From: Ophiura sarsii
Taxonomy: Eukaryota; Echinodermata; Ophiuroidea; Amphilepidida; Ophiuridae
Reading direction: 5' to 3'
DNA length: 64,000 nt
Assembly (NCBI GenBank): GCA_035610835.1
Contig: CM069459.1
Coordinates: 24,381,636-24,445,635 of the forward strand
The position numbers and the translations under genes were made by a program. Of this stretch, positions 63,681 to 64,000 are shown one piece after another; the first letter of the stretch is position 1, and each line of letters opens with the position of its first letter. Below the pieces are notes generated by a model, which saw nothing but the letters and a program-made list of their open reading frames with translations, did not search any database and had not been told where the DNA came from.

Positions 63681-63939
63681 CCTTTCGGATCCACAGAACG
63701 CCACAGCGTTCCTAGGAAATAAAGAAATACTTAGAAAACATTCAAATAAATGTTCTATATCTCAAAAATGGAACAACCCATATACTTAAGTTTGGTATCA
63801 TTTTAAAGCTTGAAATGAAGCAAGAGGGCAAGTACATTACAAATTATGCAGAATTGCTATGATAGGAGTCAATCTCAAAGGTCAAAGGTTAAAATTGGAA
63901 CCCTAAATTTAATTCAGATCCGAAAAGGTTTTTTAAGAC
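63681..63939. other. No recognisable gene or element
   Basis: AT-rich spacer. Confidence 0.4.
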
Positions 63940-64000
63940 TTGAAGGTAGATGTTCCGATTTTCAACTTGAAGTTTTCTATTCTACATAAAAGGTCATCCT
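63940..64000. mobile_element. Family C copy, cut by the window end
   Basis: TTGAAGGTAGATGTTCCGAT, TTTCAACTTGAAGTTTTCTA, AAAGGTCATCCT is nearly identical to 61704-61765. The remainder lies beyond the window. Confidence 0.85.

Overview
This is a eukaryotic, almost certainly metazoan, intergenic or intronic window with no convincing host gene. The open reading frames are short. The longest ones either read through tandem repeats (4138-4503, 10488-11003), lie in homopolymer-rich repeat DNA (38589-39968, 49483-49915), or belong to retrotransposon debris. Non-LTR retrotransposon remnants, tRNA-derived SINEs, TA- and TTAA-flanked MITEs and hAT-like MITEs point to an animal genome. The density and style fit a marine invertebrate, perhaps a deuterostome such as an echinoderm, hemichordate or lancelet, but that is inference only and no single-copy gene fixes the taxon.

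Layout. 1-5.1 kb: small inverted-repeat elements, a polypurine tract, 26-bp and 11-bp minisatellites and the first copy of family A. 5.8-6.1 kb: tRNA-SINE debris. 8.0-12.3 kb: a compound locus with a SINE inside a MITE, a dead LINE reverse transcriptase gene, a 78-bp minisatellite, and an 863-bp TA-flanked element inserted into that minisatellite. 13.1-16.7 kb: small tandem repeats, eight units of a 158-bp satellite, and a 1.07-kb TA element full of AAACATGTTT palindromes. 17.4-24.98 kb: foldback MITEs, a LINE 3' end, a SINE split by a palindromic MITE, and a 230-bp direct duplication. 26-36.2 kb: more foldbacks, family A copies and duplications. 37.17-42.85 kb: a 5.68-kb foldback element with inverted arrays of a TTCTATAGTCCGAA-type repeat and an exact 8-bp target duplication. 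43-64 kb: further family A copies, hAT-like MITEs, tandem repeats of 32, 34, 114, about 200 and about 270 bp, and large duplications.

Family letters used here. A: about 245 bp, TTAACACTTTCCACGCGGC termini, about 16 copies or fragments. B: TTAAAGG foldback, about 380 bp, four copies. C: TTAAAGGTAGATG element, three copies. D: 15390-16455. E: CACTGCAAAAAG palindromic MITE, two copies. F: AAGTGTACTTTAGGTCCCAG element, three copies. G: GGAAGACATG / ACACTCCCT repeat. H: CACCCTGTTNTACGG repeat. I: TTAACCC..TGAGAACTAC, about 210 bp, three copies. K: 380-bp block, three copies.

Nothing here works together as a pathway. The biological content is the mobile-element history: nested insertions with readable target-site duplications give a relative order of events at several places.
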